Below are positions 63,080 through 64,000 of a stretch of DNA of 64,000 nt, one piece after another (within the stretch, counting starts at the first letter, position 1; each line of letters opens with the position of its first letter). The notes beneath the pieces were generated by a model. That model saw nothing but the letters and a program-made list of their open reading frames with translations. It made no database searches and was not told where the DNA came from. The DNA comes from Mycobacterium lentiflavum (GTDB lineage: Bacteria > Actinomycetota > Actinomycetes > Mycobacteriales > Mycobacteriaceae), in assembly GCF_022374895.2 (NCBI RefSeq), contig NZ_CP092423.2, forward strand, positions 2,356,001-2,420,000, read 5' to 3'. The position numbers and the translations under genes are program-made.

Positions 63080-64000
63080 AATGCCGACACTGCGGCATGG
63101 CATTGGAGCACAGCTTTGTGGACCTCGGCTTTGCGCCCCCTTCGAACGCCTACGTCTATGCCGAGGAACTGTCCAATCCGGAGGTGCACTATCCGCTGCG
63201 GGTGAAGGTGTGCCACCAGTGTTGGTTGGTGCAGACCGAGGACTACGCCCAGGCGGAGAAACTCTTCAGCGCCGACTACGCCTACTTCTCCAGCACCTCG
63301 AGCAGCTGGCTCGAACATGCGGCCGGCTACGCGCGCATGATCACCGACCGGCTGCAGCTTGGGCCCGAGAGTTTCGTCATCGAAGTCGCTTCCAACGATG
63401 GCTATCTGCTCAAAAACTTTGTGGCAGAAGGCATTCCATGCCTAGGGATCGAGCCGACGGCGAGCACGGCCGTGGCCGCCGAGGCGTTGGGCATCCCGGT
63501 CATGCGGGAATTCTTCGGCGAAGACCTAGGGCGCCGGCTGGCGGATGAAGGACGGTCGGCGGATCTGATCGCGGGCAACAATGTGTATGCTCACGTGCCC
63601 GACATCAACGACTTCACCCGCGGATTGACGGCCGCACTGAAGCCCGAAGGCACTGTCACACTGGAATTTCCGCATCTTGTCCCGTTGATCGAACAGACCC
63701 AGTTCGACACGATCTACCACGAACACTTCTCATACCTGTCCCTCACCACGGTGGCCCGCATCTTCGCCGAAGCCGGCCTGCGCGTGTGGGATGTCGAGGA
63801 GCTGCCAACGCACGGCAACAGCCTGCGGGTGTATGGCTGCCACGCCGATGCGGCGATCGCCACCACCGACCGCGTCGACGCGCTGCTCGCACGTGAGGAC
63901 GCGTTCGGGGTGACCCGGCTGGAGACCTACACCGAATTCCAGAACCGCGCCGACCGGGTCAAGGACGACCTGCTGACCTTCCTGATCGAGCAGAAGCGTG
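63076..64000 (+). CDS. NDP-hexose C-methyltransferase (TylCIII-like), 3' end missing
   Basis: First 308 residues of a SAM-dependent C-methyltransferase of the TylCIII/TcaB9 type. The N-terminal zinc-binding pairs are CRHCG and CHQCW. The SAM motif is VIEVASNDGYLLKNF, and the family hallmark TIYHEHFSYLSL holds the catalytic His. Such enzymes methylate C-3 of 4-keto-6-deoxysugars, so the product should be a branched CDP-sugar. The ATG overlaps the preceding stop (ATGA). The frame is open to the right window edge. Confidence 0.88.
   Translation, partial: MKCRHCGMALEHSFVDLGFAPPSNAYVYAEELSNPEVHYPLRVKVCHQCWLVQTEDYAQAEKLFSADYAYFSSTSSSWLEHAAGYARMITDRLQLGPESFVIEVASNDGYLLKNFVAEGIPCLGIEPTASTAVAAEALGIPVMREFFGEDLGRRLADEGRSADLIAGNNVYAHVPDINDFTRGLTAALKPEGTVTLEFPHLVPLIEQTQFDTIYHEHFSYLSLTTVARIFAEAGLRVWDVEELPTHGNSLRVYGCHADAAIATTDRVDALLAREDAFGVTRLETYTEFQNRADRVKDDLLTFLIEQKR

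Overview
The window is a high-GC mycobacterial chromosome segment, most likely from a slow-growing non-tuberculous Mycobacterium. Gene order follows the M. tuberculosis stretch around Rv1456c to Rv1497 (ctaA, mptB, suf operon, acn, ripA/ripB, moxR1, fabG1/inhA, hemH, mutA/mutB/meaB, lipL) as I remember it. GTG and TTG starts, 1-4 bp start/stop overlaps and leaderless promoters (a TAnnnT -10 ending about 6-7 bp before the start codon) fit this group. Rv numbers and comparisons are from memory of family sequences, not from a search.

Region 1 (1-10317): heme A synthase fragment, a two-gene ABC exporter and the lipomannan mannosyltransferase mptB on the minus strand, divergent from the complete sufR-B-D-C-S-U-T iron-sulfur operon. 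SufB is uninterrupted, without the intein found in M. tuberculosis. A SufR-type operator (ACACT-N5-TGTGA) overlaps the sufR start.

Region 2 (10325-29312): a DUF5666-type lipoprotein, a YihY/BrkB membrane protein, fadE15, a thioredoxin, echA12, an ABC-F protein, a small HTH protein, aconitase with its TetR regulator, the peptidoglycan hydrolases ripA/ripB and the moxR1-DUF58-VWA chaperone operon. A stand-alone second qcrB (cytochrome bc1 cytochrome b), divergent from a TetR gene, sits between this operon and fabG1.

Region 3 (29513-44682): tetR, fabG1-inhA with the conserved promoter, coproporphyrin ferrochelatase, an NfeD/SPFH pair, a membrane-tethered S1 protease with a small proline-rich membrane protein, a VTT/DedA-type protein, methylmalonyl-CoA mutase mutA-mutB-meaB (no mazEF4 between mutB and meaB) and lipL.

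Region 4 (44981-64000): an accessory surface-glycolipid cluster of the glycopeptidolipid/lipooligosaccharide kind. It holds a sulfotransferase, a rhamnose 4-epimerase-like SDR, four TylF-type methyltransferases (one membrane-anchored), three UGT-type glycosyltransferases, an OafA-like O-acyltransferase with an SGNH domain, a GT2 enzyme with a partner SDR, and an operon for a CDP-activated C-methylated deoxysugar (rfbF-rfbG-3,5-epimerase-C-methyltransferase, the last gene cut by the window end). Two near-identical methyltransferase genes flank two glycosyltransferases and share a conserved promoter block, which points to duplication and divergence. I saw no tRNA, rRNA, CRISPR array or insertion sequence.
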